Shown here in pieces: positions 17,418-26,944 of a stretch of 38,162 bases of DNA; position 1 is the first letter of the stretch; each line of letters starts with the position of its first letter. Where the stretch lies: contig CAYTWF010000027.1 in NCBI GenBank assembly GCA_964441705.1, positions 1 to 38,162 of the forward strand, given 5' to 3'. The position numbers and the translations under genes are program-made. Source of the DNA: Eshraghiella sp964441705. Lineage in GTDB: Bacteria > Bacillota > Clostridia > Lachnospirales > Lachnospiraceae. The notes below the pieces were generated by a model that was given only the letters and a program-made list of their open reading frames with translations, was not told where the DNA came from and ran no database searches.

Positions 17418-19031
17418 CTACCTGATTGTTATTTTGTATGAGCTTTTCGTTCTGGTTATTGTCACGTTAACACTTCCCCATCCGAACCGTCTGTTCCTTC
17501 TTAATTCGATGGAATCTTGAGTCTCACTGACAACCGTAAATCCATCATCTCTCACAAGCTCATCTGCGTAGCTTTGCAATCCCGACTGATAATCACTGAT
17601 ATAATCATATACATAGGTGTAACCACGTCTGTCTCCAAGAATTGCATGTCCATAATATGAAAAAGATGGAATAAACTCATTATGAAAGCTGTATACTGTA
17701 AGTTCATGATTTTCAATGCCGCTTACTCCTGCTGATACCACACTGGCAACCGATGGAGCATTGAACAAAAGCACTATAGCTGCAGCAATAATAATTCCCC
17801 GTTTCATAAGGTGTTCCCGACTCTTAATTAATCTGCCGCCATTAATCCATTGACTGCTATACTCTGAGATAACCCAGTCATAAGCCGATATATCTATCTT
17901 TTTATGACAATGACTGCATATACCACCCTCCAGCAGACTTACGCTGCTTCCACAGCTGTTACAGCTGTAGCTTACGATACTGTCAGAGACTATAGGATGT
18001 CGATTCATATACATATCTAATGTAACTGATTCTTCGCACTTTATTATTTTATCATCCCTGCATATTACCACGTCGACTGCTGCATTGACCTTTATATATC
18101 TGTAAATTTCATCCTGAGTATACTGTTCAATTACATAGTTTTTAAGACTGCACTCAATCACCTGTCTGTAGCAGTCTATTGCCGAATCGCTCAGTTTATT
18201 ATAAAAGAATGCAGTGTCATCACCTTTTCCTGCGAAATGAATATTTTTAAGCTTGTAATCAAGAGTGGCCTCAAATGCCTCTCTGTCAAATTCCGGCATC
18301 TCCGTTTCAAGACGATTAGAAGCCTCTGTTAAAATAATACCTGATTTATTCCTCTTTCTGCCTGTATATTCAAAATACTTAATAATTCCAAGTGATGCAA
18401 CTGCAATTGGTGCTGCAATAAAGCTGATTTTTTTCAGTATATATTCGTATATCGCCTTTTCAACCGTAGCAAAGGTGGAAAAAGATATCATAAATAAGAA
18501 TAGTGAAATTAAAGCCAGTGCTATAATAAGTATCCTTGTTCTAGTCCTCCTTGCCTCTGCTTCCCATTGATAATCGTGGTAAACATTGTAGGAGCTGATT
18601 ATCTGCCCTGATGGAGGAACCTGGTACTGCGTTTTGCAATAATCACAGCCATTATAAAAGCTGGTTCTCAATCCAATTGCACCACAATAAGGACAGGTAA
18701 ATTCGCTGTCTGCATTATCGTTATCTGTGATAACACACCGCGCCTGTCCATAATAATCTATATTGGTACCTATGTTTTTTCCATTACGAAAATACTCTTT
18801 TTTTACAGCCACTGGTATGACAACCTGGGTGGCTGCATTTTTGCTGCCTCCATATGTGCCGGAATGAGCGGGGTTTTCCTGATGAATCTGTATTTTTCTT
18901 GTAATCTGGTTATTCTTAAGCCTGTTTTTTTCCAAAAACATACTATACCAAAAGGACTGTGCCACGTCCTCAAGTACAGATTCCCCTTTATAAAAGCTGC
19001 AGTATTTCTCCGTCAACCTGCCTATGTCCAT
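17418..19031 (-). CDS. Double zinc-ribbon membrane protein, possibly Tim44-like
   Basis: A 537-residue protein I cannot place firmly. It has a first four-cysteine zinc ribbon (Cys113, 116, 129, 132), membrane helices at about 165-184 and 201-218, and a soluble domain (about 245-345) whose pattern FDREAFEATLDYK and later YIKVNAAVDVVICRDD resembles Tim44-like/zinc-ribbon proteins of Clostridia. A second zinc ribbon follows (Cys357, 360, 372, 375), then a third helix (about 411-430) and a C-terminal domain of about 100 residues. Duplicated zinc ribbons around a membrane core may bind partners rather than nucleic acid. GGGGGATATGCT precedes ATG 19031. It lies between an M15 peptidase and a DUF3592-like gene. 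Confidence 0.6.
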   Translation of the reverse strand: MDIGRLTEKYCSFYKGESVLEDVAQSFWYSMFLEKNRLKNNQITRKIQIHQENPAHSGTYGGSKNAATQVVIPVAVKKEYFRNGKNIGTNIDYYGQARCVITDNDNADSEFTCPYCGAIGLRTSFYNGCDYCKTQYQVPPSGQIISSYNVYHDYQWEAEARRTRTRILIIALALISLFLFMISFSTFATVEKAIYEYILKKISFIAAPIAVASLGIIKYFEYTGRKRNKSGIILTEASNRLETEMPEFDREAFEATLDYKLKNIHFAGKGDDTAFFYNKLSDSAIDCYRQVIECSLKNYVIEQYTQDEIYRYIKVNAAVDVVICRDDKIIKCEESVTLDMYMNRHPIVSDSIVSYSCNSCGSSVSLLEGGICSHCHKKIDISAYDWVISEYSSQWINGGRLIKSREHLMKRGIIIAAAIVLLFNAPSVASVVSAGVSGIENHELTVYSFHNEFIPSFSYYGHAILGDRRGYTYVYDYISDYQSGLQSYADELVRDDGFTVVSETQDSIELRRNRRFGWGSVNVTITRTKSSYKITIR

Positions 19032-19054
19032 AGCATATCCCCCATAAATAACGT

Positions 19055-19819
19055 CTACTGAATTGTTTTTTCAAAATGCTGGTAGTCCTTTATGCTGTCC
19101 CAGCTGCCGCCCCATACAAAGCCACGCTGCGTAAACTGCTGGTATGCATAGTCATCTTCATCCACCTTCATTACGAAGCTTTTGCTTCTGTCTGCAAACT
19201 GTTCACTGGCAACAGGAAGTATGGTTCCATCGGCAGCCACATACGGATTATATTTGGGATTAATATCTACCGCCAGACCATAAGCATGTAACGACCAGTC
19301 CCCGCCATCCGGTGTTTTTCTGGCATTAAAGCAGGAGGTATTATTAGAGGTCATGGATACCTCATCATTTCCTCCATATTCATCAATCAGCTTAACGCTT
19401 TCAATGGGATATGACGCCTTATACAGCTCATAGAATATATCTGATATATCTGCTGCTATAGCCTTATTAACAATAAGCTCCCCTGAGTGTGGCTTGCTGT
19501 CCGTTCCCCAGTAGAGAACATTCATATACCGCAGGTCCTCTCTTGTCACAGGACAGTCCGCTCCAAATGACACACCATTGATTTTATTAAATATAACGTC
19601 AGGAATCTCTGTATATGCAAAATATGTAAGCTTGTCCTTCTCGATGAGTTCAGAGGGCATAGGGTAGCTGCCTGCAATGTTTCTGTCAGGCTCAGCACCC
19701 GTAACGTCAATTTTAGTCTTGGACTTGGCAACCAGAAATACTATCAAGATTCCAAGCACCATCGCACTTATTATCAGAAAAAATCCTGCGTAGCTTTTCT
19801 TTTTCTTCTTCTTTTTCAA
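19055..19819 (-). CDS. Membrane-anchored M15 (VanY-like) D-Ala-D-Ala carboxypeptidase family protein
   Basis: A 254-residue protein with a lysine-rich N-terminus, a membrane anchor (about 9-31) and a C-terminal M15 peptidase domain. The zinc ligands are visible as His178 and Asp185 in SLHAYGLAVDINP and His248 in YQHFE. These enzymes trim peptidoglycan stem peptides or act as endolysin-type endopeptidases. The start is TTG 19819 with AAAGGA eight bases upstream. It is 18 bases downstream of mscS and 23 bases upstream of the zinc-ribbon gene, within one operon. The exact cleavage specificity (D-Ala-D-Ala or L-Ala-D-Glu) cannot be read from the sequence. Confidence 0.85.
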   Translation of the reverse strand: MKKKKKKKSYAGFFLIISAMVLGILIVFLVAKSKTKIDVTGAEPDRNIAGSYPMPSELIEKDKLTYFAYTEIPDVIFNKINGVSFGADCPVTREDLRYMNVLYWGTDSKPHSGELIVNKAIAADISDIFYELYKASYPIESVKLIDEYGGNDEVSMTSNNTSCFNARKTPDGGDWSLHAYGLAVDINPKYNPYVAADGTILPVASEQFADRSKSFVMKVDEDDYAYQQFTQRGFVWGGSWDSIKDYQHFEKTIQ

Positions 19820-19837
19820 AATAGCATTCCTTTGTCT

Positions 19838-20695
19838 TTATTGTTTTAAGGTGACAGAAAGCTGATTAAATGGTATCTCAATACCCTTCTCGTCAAGTGC
19901 ATTCTTGTACTCCTCGAGAAGTGCCCATCTTACCGGCCAGTATTGTTCGGTAGGAACCCATACCCTTGTGCCAATTGTAATCTGGCTCTCGGCAAGCTCA
20001 TCAACATATATGCTTATCTCTTCATCCTTTAATATCTCATCATGTCTGTTAATAACCATTTCAAGAACTGCCTTGGCAGTACGTATATCAGCGTCATAGC
20101 TGATACCAACCTTAAGGTCAATTCTTCTCTTCATCTGGGCAGTGTAATTAGTCAGACTTGAATTGGCAAGTGTACCATTAGGAACAACAACAGTTCTGTT
20201 ATCAACAGTAACAAGCTTGGTATAGAAAAGGTCAATTCCCATTACTGTACCCTCATTGCCATGGCTGTCCTCATGTATGTAATCCCCAATTTTAAAGGGC
20301 TTAAACAGCAGGATAAGCACACCACCTGCAAAGTTAGACAGGCTTCCCTGCAAAGCAAGTCCTACAGTCAGACCTGCTGTGCTAAGAACAGCAATAAATG
20401 AGGTTGCCGGTATTCCAAGTATTCCAACTACAACAATTGCAAGAACTGCATATAGTGCAAACTTAATAAGTGATACCAGAAATTTGGCAACTATTGGTTC
20501 TACCTTTGATTTTTTCAGTGAATTGGAAATCAGCTTCATAATCCATTTAATCAGCTTGGTTCCAACCACCAGGATAATTACGGCAATCAGAAGATTCTTT
20601 CCAAAGGATAAGAACCACTTAATAACCGCATCAAGAATCTCCGTCCATTTCTCTTTGGAGAAAAAAGCCGCTGCAACAACCATAAGCGTATTCAT
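19838..20695 (-). CDS. mscS: Small-conductance mechanosensitive channel
   Basis: A 285-residue channel of the MscS family with three membrane helices. The pore helix is visible as the Gly/Ala-patterned AGLTVGLALQGSLSNFAGG, followed by the beta domain (FKIGDYI, VPNGTLANSSLTNYT) and the alpha/beta cytoplasmic cage. It opens under hypo-osmotic stress to release solutes. It starts two bases after the glgB stop, so glgB and mscS are coupled. Length is the usual 280-290 residues. Confidence 0.95.
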   Translation of the reverse strand: MNTLMVVAAAFFSKEKWTEILDAVIKWFLSFGKNLLIAVIILVVGTKLIKWIMKLISNSLKKSKVEPIVAKFLVSLIKFALYAVLAIVVVGILGIPATSFIAVLSTAGLTVGLALQGSLSNFAGGVLILLFKPFKIGDYIHEDSHGNEGTVMGIDLFYTKLVTVDNRTVVVPNGTLANSSLTNYTAQMKRRIDLKVGISYDADIRTAKAVLEMVINRHDEILKDEEISIYVDELAESQITIGTRVWVPTEQYWPVRWALLEEYKNALDEKGIEIPFNQLSVTLKQ

Positions 20696-20697
20696 AA

Positions 20698-22971
20698 TTA
20701 TTTAGCCCCCTTTGCAGCCTTTTTCTTAGGCGTTGTATCTGCCGGTGTATATCTGAGGATTGAAATTCCCATAGGAGGAACCATAAGTCTGATTGAATCC
20801 TCGCGGCCATCACACTCATCCTTCTTAGAGCTTATTACACGTTTGTTAATATTACCCTGTCCACCATACTCTTCACTGTCGGAATTGAATATTTCCTTGT
20901 ATTTGCCCATATGGGTAACACCAACCTTGTGTGCAGGACGTGCAACAGGTGTAAAGTTAGCAACTACAAGAAGCTCACCGCCCTTGGAATCCTTACGTAC
21001 AAATTCAACAATGCATTCATCTGCTGATATATTATTAATCCACTCAAAGCCCTCCGGTGTAAAATCAAGCTCATACAGTGCAGGCTCTTTTTCGTATAAA
21101 ACATTAAGGTCTGTTACATATTTCACAAGCTTCTGGTTAAGTGGTTCTCCCATAAGCTTCCAGTCAGTATTACGTTCTGTATCATCTGCTGATGGCAGAA
21201 CAGGCATAGCCTCCCAGAATTCATTCATTGCGCCGTAATCCTGTCCCATAAAGAGAAGCTTTTTACCTGGATGCGCATACATAAAGCCATATGCCACACG
21301 AAGGTTAGCCATTTTCTCCTCCATTGTTGCTCCAGGCATTTTACCAAGCATGGAGCACTTTCCATGAACTACCTCATCATGTGAAAGGGTAAGTATGAAG
21401 TCCTCACTATAAGCATATACCATACTAAAGGTAAGCTCGTCATATCTTCCCTTACGAAATAGTGGGTCGCAGCCCATAAAGTCAAGAAAATCATTCATCC
21501 AGCCCATGTTCCACTTATAGTCAAAGCCCAGTGACTCGTCATCCTTGACGCTGCCTGTAACCTTAGGCCATGCTGTTGATTCCTCAGCAATAACCATTAC
21601 ATTGCTGCATTCCTTGTCAAGCTGTCTGTTAAGCTGCTTAAGGAAATCCACAGCCTCAAGATTCTCATTGCCGCCATACATATTGGCAACCCATTCTCCA
21701 TCCTTTTTACCATAATCCAGATACAGCATTGACGCAACCGCATCAATTCTGATTCCGTCAATATGATATTCCTTAGCCCAGAAAAGAGCATTGGCTATAA
21801 GGAAATTTCTAACCTGAGGTCTGCCATAATTATATATAAGAGTGCCCCACTCAGGGTGCTCACCCTTTCTTTTATCAAAATGCTCATACAGACAGGTTCC
21901 GTCAAAATTAGCAAGTCCGTTGGCATCCTTAGGAAAATGGGCCGGAACCCAGTCAATAATAATGCCAATTCCGGCATTATGCATATCATTCATAAATTCC
22001 TTGAAGTCATCAGGACTTCCATATCTTGAGGTAGGTGCATAATAGCCCGTTACCTGATAGCCCCATGAACCATCAAATGGATATTCTGTTACAGGCATAA
22101 GCTCTACATGGGTATAATGCATTTTGTGAACGTACTCTATAAGGGCCGCTGACAGCTCCTTATAGGTAGCAAACTCTCTGCCCTCCATTGGTGCAATAAA
22201 AGCTCCGGGATGAAGCTCCAGCACCGCCATAGGCTTGTCCTTATACTTATTCTTATCTCTTGTATCCAGCCATTTATCATCGTTCCATGTAAAGCGGTCC
22301 ATATCATATACAATAGATGCATTGTCAGGTCTAAGCTCTCCCCTGTAGCCATAAGGGTCACTCTTAAGACCAACCATACCGCCCTTAAAACGGATTTCAT
22401 ATTTGTATATTGCGCCCTCTGTTACGCCCGGAATAAACAACTGAAATACTCCGGATTCATCATCCATTTCCATCTGATGAATTCTGCCATCCCAGTTATT
22501 GAAATCGCCTACTACACTGACTCTCATGGCATTAGGCGCCCACACTGCAAAAAGAACACCTGACACACCCTTATATTCCGTAAGGTGAGCACCAAGATAT
22601 CTGTATATCTGGGTATTGTTACCTGCCGTAAAGGCTTTAAGCTCCCTGGCAGGAATCATTGAATCACAGTTATATATATCCGGAGTATTAATTCTCGTAC
22701 CGTCAGCCAGCTCAAAGGAAAGTGTGTAATTAATCTTTCTTTTACCTGGTACAAGTACTGCAAAATAACCAGCCTCATCAGCTATTGTCATCTTAATTTC
22801 TTCGCTGCTTTTCACAACATATGCCTTAACTGCATCCGGATAAAACGCCTGTATCAATATTCCATTCTTTACCACATGCTGTCCAAGCAGTGCCTTAGGA
22901 TGAACAGTATCCGAATACACAATTCCCTCAATTTCAGGCCAGTTCATAAGATTATACAATTTTTTATCCAT
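20698..22971 (-). CDS. glgB: 1,4-alpha-glucan branching enzyme
   Basis: A 757-residue GH13 enzyme that introduces alpha-1,6 branches into glycogen. An N-terminal beta-sandwich (about 15-105) precedes the CBM48 domain (about 125-220). The catalytic barrel shows the nucleophile Asp410 in GIRIDAVASM, the acid/base Glu in IAEEST (about 463-464) and Asp532 in TLSHDEVVHGK. No other glycogen gene (glgA, glgC, glgD, glgP) is nearby, so it stands apart from a glg operon. The C-terminus ends in a short Lys/Ala-rich tail. GAGAGAGGTAGATAT precedes ATG 22971. Confidence 0.96.
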   Translation of the reverse strand: MDKKLYNLMNWPEIEGIVYSDTVHPKALLGQHVVKNGILIQAFYPDAVKAYVVKSSEEIKMTIADEAGYFAVLVPGKRKINYTLSFELADGTRINTPDIYNCDSMIPARELKAFTAGNNTQIYRYLGAHLTEYKGVSGVLFAVWAPNAMRVSVVGDFNNWDGRIHQMEMDDESGVFQLFIPGVTEGAIYKYEIRFKGGMVGLKSDPYGYRGELRPDNASIVYDMDRFTWNDDKWLDTRDKNKYKDKPMAVLELHPGAFIAPMEGREFATYKELSAALIEYVHKMHYTHVELMPVTEYPFDGSWGYQVTGYYAPTSRYGSPDDFKEFMNDMHNAGIGIIIDWVPAHFPKDANGLANFDGTCLYEHFDKRKGEHPEWGTLIYNYGRPQVRNFLIANALFWAKEYHIDGIRIDAVASMLYLDYGKKDGEWVANMYGGNENLEAVDFLKQLNRQLDKECSNVMVIAEESTAWPKVTGSVKDDESLGFDYKWNMGWMNDFLDFMGCDPLFRKGRYDELTFSMVYAYSEDFILTLSHDEVVHGKCSMLGKMPGATMEEKMANLRVAYGFMYAHPGKKLLFMGQDYGAMNEFWEAMPVLPSADDTERNTDWKLMGEPLNQKLVKYVTDLNVLYEKEPALYELDFTPEGFEWINNISADECIVEFVRKDSKGGELLVVANFTPVARPAHKVGVTHMGKYKEIFNSDSEEYGGQGNINKRVISSKKDECDGREDSIRLMVPPMGISILRYTPADTTPKKKAAKGAK

Positions 22972-23015
22972 ATATCTACCTCTCTCATGTAATGTGGGTT
23001 CACACAGGTTATTAA

Positions 23016-24302
23016 TTATTTAACTGCAGCGTCAAGTGCCTGTTTAATATCGTTAATAATATCATCTGCATTTTCTATTCCAACTGAGAATCTTATAAGG
23101 TCAGGTCTTACACCTGCTGCCATAAGCTGCTCATCAGTCATCTGACGGTGAGTATGGCTTGCCGGATGAAGTACTGAGGTTCTGCAGTCTGCAACATGTG
23201 TAACAATTGCACAGAGCTTAAGACTGTCCATAAACCTGACTGCAGTCTCTCTTCCACCTTTAACACCAAAGGTTACAACACCGCTGGTTCCGTTTGGCAT
23301 ATATTTCTGCTGAAGTCCGTGGTATTTGTCATCTGGCAGGTCCGGATAATTAACCCAGGCAACTCTCTCATCATCATGTAAAAACTGTGCAACCTTACGG
23401 GCATTCTCACAATGACGTGGAACTCTTAAATGAAGTGATTCAAGTCCAAGATTAAGTAAAAAGCTGTTCATTGGTGCCGGGATTGAACCAAGGTCTCTCA
23501 TAAGCTGTGAGGTTGCCTTCATTATGTATCCCATTTTGCCAAACTTCTCTGTGTATACAATTCCATGATAGGATTCATCAGGAGTTGTAAGTCCCGGATA
23601 TCTGTCTGCATTGGCAAGCCAGTCAAAATTACCGCTGTCAACTATACAGCCGCCTACCTGGGCAGCATGTCCATCCATGTACTTAGTAGTTGAATGAGTA
23701 ACAATGTCTGCACCAAATTCAAAAGGTCTGCAGTTAATTGGAGTTGCAAAGGTATTATCTACGATAAGTGGAACATTATTTCTGTGTGCAATGCGCGCAT
23801 ACATTTCAATATCCAGCACATCAAGTGTAGGATTGGAGATTGTCTCCCCAAAAAGCACCTTGGTATTAGGTCTGAATGCAGCCTGTATCTCCTCCTCGGT
23901 TGCCTCAGGTGCCACAAATGTGCATTCAATTCCAAGCTTTTTCATTGTAGTTCCAAAAAGATTAAAGGTTCCTCCATATATTGCTGAGGAAGCAACTATA
24001 TGGTCTCCGGCTTCACATATATTAAATACAGCATAAAAGTTAGCTGCCTGTCCGGAAGATGTAAGAATTGCTCCTACTCCTCCTTCAAGGTCACATATTT
24101 TGGCTGCAACTGCGTCATTCGTAGGATTGGCAAGTCTTGTGTAGAAATATCCCTCATCCTCCAGGTCAAAAAGTCTTCCCATCTGGTCGCTTGATGCATA
24201 CTTAAAAGTTGTGCTCTGATATATAGGAAGCACACGTGGTTCCCCGTTCTTTGGTGTATATCCGCTCTGGATACACTTAGTCTCAATTTTGTAATTACTC
24301 AT
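23016..24302 (-). CDS. metY: O-acetylhomoserine sulfhydrylase
   Basis: A 428-residue PLP enzyme of the Cys/Met metabolism family. The cofactor Lys207 lies in VTHSTTKYMDGH, and the N-terminal CIQSGYTP and the C-terminal TSVLHPASHTHRQM with SVGIEN are typical of MetY, which makes homocysteine from O-acetylhomoserine and sulfide. The 428-residue length fits MetY better than MetB or MetC (about 380-400). AAAGGAG precedes ATG 24302. It lies 24 bases after the M16 peptidase gene. No SAM riboswitch or T-box is visible upstream, unlike many Firmicutes methionine genes, consistent with transcription from an upstream promoter. Confidence 0.93.
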   Translation of the reverse strand: MSNYKIETKCIQSGYTPKNGEPRVLPIYQSTTFKYASSDQMGRLFDLEDEGYFYTRLANPTNDAVAAKICDLEGGVGAILTSSGQAANFYAVFNICEAGDHIVASSAIYGGTFNLFGTTMKKLGIECTFVAPEATEEEIQAAFRPNTKVLFGETISNPTLDVLDIEMYARIAHRNNVPLIVDNTFATPINCRPFEFGADIVTHSTTKYMDGHAAQVGGCIVDSGNFDWLANADRYPGLTTPDESYHGIVYTEKFGKMGYIMKATSQLMRDLGSIPAPMNSFLLNLGLESLHLRVPRHCENARKVAQFLHDDERVAWVNYPDLPDDKYHGLQQKYMPNGTSGVVTFGVKGGRETAVRFMDSLKLCAIVTHVADCRTSVLHPASHTHRQMTDEQLMAAGVRPDLIRFSVGIENADDIINDIKQALDAAVK

Positions 24303-24326
24303 GTCAAATCTCCTTTACCTGTTATG

Positions 24327-25583
24327 TTATTTCCACATCTTTTTAAGCTTATCCTCATTAATATGGCTTATGTCTCCAATTAAGGACATGCTGCATTGTG
24401 ACATGTTAAAATATCTGTGTATACAGTCATCCACTTCCTCAGGTGTAACCCTCATAATCCTGTCAATGGTCTCATCCAGCTCCTCTATTCTTCCAAGAGC
24501 CATATAGGACTTGACGTTGGCAGTCATCCTTGCTGATGCAGATTCACCTGACAAAATCAGCTCGGTTCTAATCTGTTTCTTAATTGTCTCTATCTCTTCC
24601 GTCTTCATTCCATTAGTCTGAAGGTCTGCAAGCACCTCTTTAACCGCCTTAAATACCTTAATGGTCTGGCTGGGATTCATTGAAGCATATATATGGAGAA
24701 GTCCTGCGCCATTAAGCAGACTGCTGTATGAGTATATATTGTAGGTAAGCCCAAGCTCCTCCCTTACCTTCTGAAAAAGCCTGGCATTAAGGTTGCCTCC
24801 AAGAGAGGCATTAATCACACTTACCGGGTATCTCTCATCATCTGCGGCTGAAACATTGTTCATTGCAATATTCATATGTACCTGCTCTGTATCCTTATAC
24901 TTTGTAAAAAAGCACCTTGAATACTCAGGTATATAGTCAATATTGTGTTCTCCATCCGAAATACCGCCAAAATACTGCTCCAGACTGGCTGTCATGTCTT
25001 CACTGCTTACACCGCCTGCCACTGATATAATCAGATTACTGCTGCAGTAATTCTGTTTCCATATGTCCACAAGCTGCTGGCTTGTGAAGCTTTTAACATT
25101 TTTTTTGGTTCCTGATATTATGTAGCCGTAGGGAGAATTCTTCCATACCCTTTTCTGGAGTAGCTCATGACACATGTCCTCTGCCGAATCCTCATATAAA
25201 TCTATCTCATCTATTATAACATGTTTTTCCTTGGCAAGCTCCTTTTCATCAAATGTTGGTTCTGTTATAAGCTCACCAAGCACCTGTGCTGCGCGGTCAA
25301 AGTCCTCATTGAGAACTCTTCCGTAATATGCTGTTGCCTCCTTGGAGGTATAGGCATTAATATCGTTGCCAAGGTCACTCATTATATCTGCCAGTTCCCT
25401 TGAGCTGTGTTTTTGTGTTCCCTTGAAAAGCATATGCTCTATCACATGGGAAATACCGTTATTTTCCCTGGTCTCATAGGCCGAGCCCATTTTAACGTAT
25501 ATGCCCAGTGCTGTGGAACGAAGTCCCTCCACATACTCATAAAGCACAGGAATATTATTGCTCAGTCTGGTTATCTGCACCAT
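24327..25583 (-). CDS. M16 family zinc metallopeptidase (processing-peptidase-like)
   Basis: A 418-residue M16 peptidase with the inverted zinc motif His46-x2-Glu49-His50 in HVIEHMLFKGT and the third ligand Glu126 in VIIDEIDLYED. All catalytic residues are present, so it should be active. Bacterial M16B proteins of this size (PqqL/MlpA/YmxG type) work in the cytosol or at the membrane on peptides. I start it at ATG 25583, which has GAGG nine bases upstream; an in-frame TTG at 25622 would add 13 charged residues. It overlaps the 3' end of the CNNM/CBS gene by 29 bases. Confidence 0.92.
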   Translation of the reverse strand: MVQITRLSNNIPVLYEYVEGLRSTALGIYVKMGSAYETRENNGISHVIEHMLFKGTQKHSSRELADIMSDLGNDINAYTSKEATAYYGRVLNEDFDRAAQVLGELITEPTFDEKELAKEKHVIIDEIDLYEDSAEDMCHELLQKRVWKNSPYGYIISGTKKNVKSFTSQQLVDIWKQNYCSSNLIISVAGGVSSEDMTASLEQYFGGISDGEHNIDYIPEYSRCFFTKYKDTEQVHMNIAMNNVSAADDERYPVSVINASLGGNLNARLFQKVREELGLTYNIYSYSSLLNGAGLLHIYASMNPSQTIKVFKAVKEVLADLQTNGMKTEEIETIKKQIRTELILSGESASARMTANVKSYMALGRIEELDETIDRIMRVTPEEVDDCIHRYFNMSQCSMSLIGDISHINEDKLKKMWK

Positions 25584-26895
25584 CTGTATCTGCCTCTTTT
25601 TCCGGTTCTCTGGTAATCTCAACTCTTCTGATTACATTACCTGATACCTCTAATATTTTAAATCTGTATCCAAAATCCACAACATCCTCAATTGTATCCT
25701 CATCCGGAATCCTGTCCAGTCTCGATATAAGGAAGCCGTTAAGTGTCTCATATTCATCACTTTCAATATCTATTCCAAGAAGCTTATTAAGGTCCTCAAG
25801 CTCTGTCAGGCCATCCACAACATATGAATCGTCCTCATTCTGCTCAATTACCTCTTCCTCCTCATCATACTCATCCAGAATACTACCAACAATCTCCTCA
25901 ATAATATCCTCCATGGTAATAATGCCTGCTGTCTGTCCATATTCGTCAATTACGATGCCCATGTGAACCTTTTTAGCCTGCATTTCCTTTAAAAGGTCAT
26001 CAATATCCCTTGTGTCCGGCACCAGAAACGGAGCCCTTAAAAGCCCCTTCACATTATGAATCTGTTTTTTCTTATTAGGAATATTTCTATAGAGAATAAT
26101 AGCGTCTCTGATATGAAGTGTTCCAACAATGTTATCAATATTCTCATCATATACCGGAAATCTGGAATAATTGCCATCCAGCTGCTGCTGAATAACATCT
26201 TCAAGAGTCATGTGACAGTCAAGAGCCACAATTGAGGAACGATGAGTCATTATATCACCTGAATGCTTGTCGCCCAGCTCGAAAATATTGGTAATCATCT
26301 CTGCTTCGCTTTCCTCAAGCACACCCTGCTCCTGACCCTCGTTAACCATGGTAATAATCTCCTGCTCAGTGACATTATCATTGTTCTCATCAGGCTTAAT
26401 ACCAAATATTCTAATAATTAATCTGGCAATAAATGCTGCTGCAATTGTTATCGGAGTAAATACCACAATTATTGCCCCTGCAATATTAACAAGTGTATAT
26501 GCCGTCTTATCTGCAGAACGCTTTCCGCATTTCTTGGGAATCAGCACACCAAATACAATCAGTATCAGGAGCATAACCGTGCTTGCTATAACCGGTGCCC
26601 ATGAGCTGGTAATTGCTGTATGGCTGCTTATATAAGAGCCTGCTGAAGCTGCTATGTATACACCTGCTATTACATTTGTTATAAAAATAACAATATCAAA
26701 GGTGTCAGAAAACCTTGCCGGTTCATCAATAAGCCGCTTTAGCTTTTTTGCTTTTTTATTACCCTCTTCTGCCCTTTCATCAATATCGTTCTCATTAACT
26801 CCTGAAATTGCCGCTTCAAAGGAATACAGAATCCCATCAATTATGAGAAAAAGAATAAATACCGCTATCCAGGCATACGTATGGCCTTCGCCCAT
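25555..26895 (-). CDS. CNNM/CorC-HlyC family membrane protein with CBS pair
   Basis: A 446-residue protein with a DUF21/CNNM transmembrane domain of about four helices (1-190), two CBS domains (about 205-330), and a C-terminal CorC_HlyC domain (about 345-430). Typical CBS text is visible in GDIMTHRSSIVALD and VIDEYGQTAGIITMEDIIEEIVG. The family has been linked to magnesium or cobalt efflux; 'hemolysin' names for it are historical. The acidic stretch after the CBS pair is typical. Its 3' end overlaps the M16 peptidase, and upstream is mazF. Confidence 0.9.
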   Translation of the reverse strand: MGEGHTYAWIAVFILFLIIDGILYSFEAAISGVNENDIDERAEEGNKKAKKLKRLIDEPARFSDTFDIVIFITNVIAGVYIAASAGSYISSHTAITSSWAPVIASTVMLLILIVFGVLIPKKCGKRSADKTAYTLVNIAGAIIVVFTPITIAAAFIARLIIRIFGIKPDENNDNVTEQEIITMVNEGQEQGVLEESEAEMITNIFELGDKHSGDIMTHRSSIVALDCHMTLEDVIQQQLDGNYSRFPVYDENIDNIVGTLHIRDAIILYRNIPNKKKQIHNVKGLLRAPFLVPDTRDIDDLLKEMQAKKVHMGIVIDEYGQTAGIITMEDIIEEIVGSILDEYDEEEEVIEQNEDDSYVVDGLTELEDLNKLLGIDIESDEYETLNGFLISRLDRIPDEDTIEDVVDFGYRFKILEVSGNVIRRVEITREPEKEADTDGADNQTEQ

Positions 26896-26920
26896 ATACT
26901 ATATCCAACCTTTCCTTACC

Positions 26921-26937
26921 AGGCACCCTGTGTGCCT
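26921..26937 (-). other. Small hairpin between mazF and the CNNM gene
   Basis: AGGCAC (26921-26926) and GTGCCT (26932-26937) can form a six-base-pair stem with a five-base loop, 26 bases before the CNNM start. No T-run follows on either strand, so it is unlikely to be a terminator. It may be an mRNA processing or stability element. Confidence 0.3.
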
Positions 26938-26944
26938 CTCATCT

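Noticed and set aside
22972..23015. Terminator between metY and glgB
   Set aside because: Only a weak pairing without a T-run is visible, so I do not call an operon boundary there.
24303..24326. SAM riboswitch or T-box before metY
   Set aside because: Only 24 bases separate it from the upstream gene, and no leader structure is possible there.
25508..25966. Serine-rich plus-strand frame over the CNNM/M16 overlap
   Set aside because: The serine richness reflects the antisense of acidic coding sequence; no binding site or domain.
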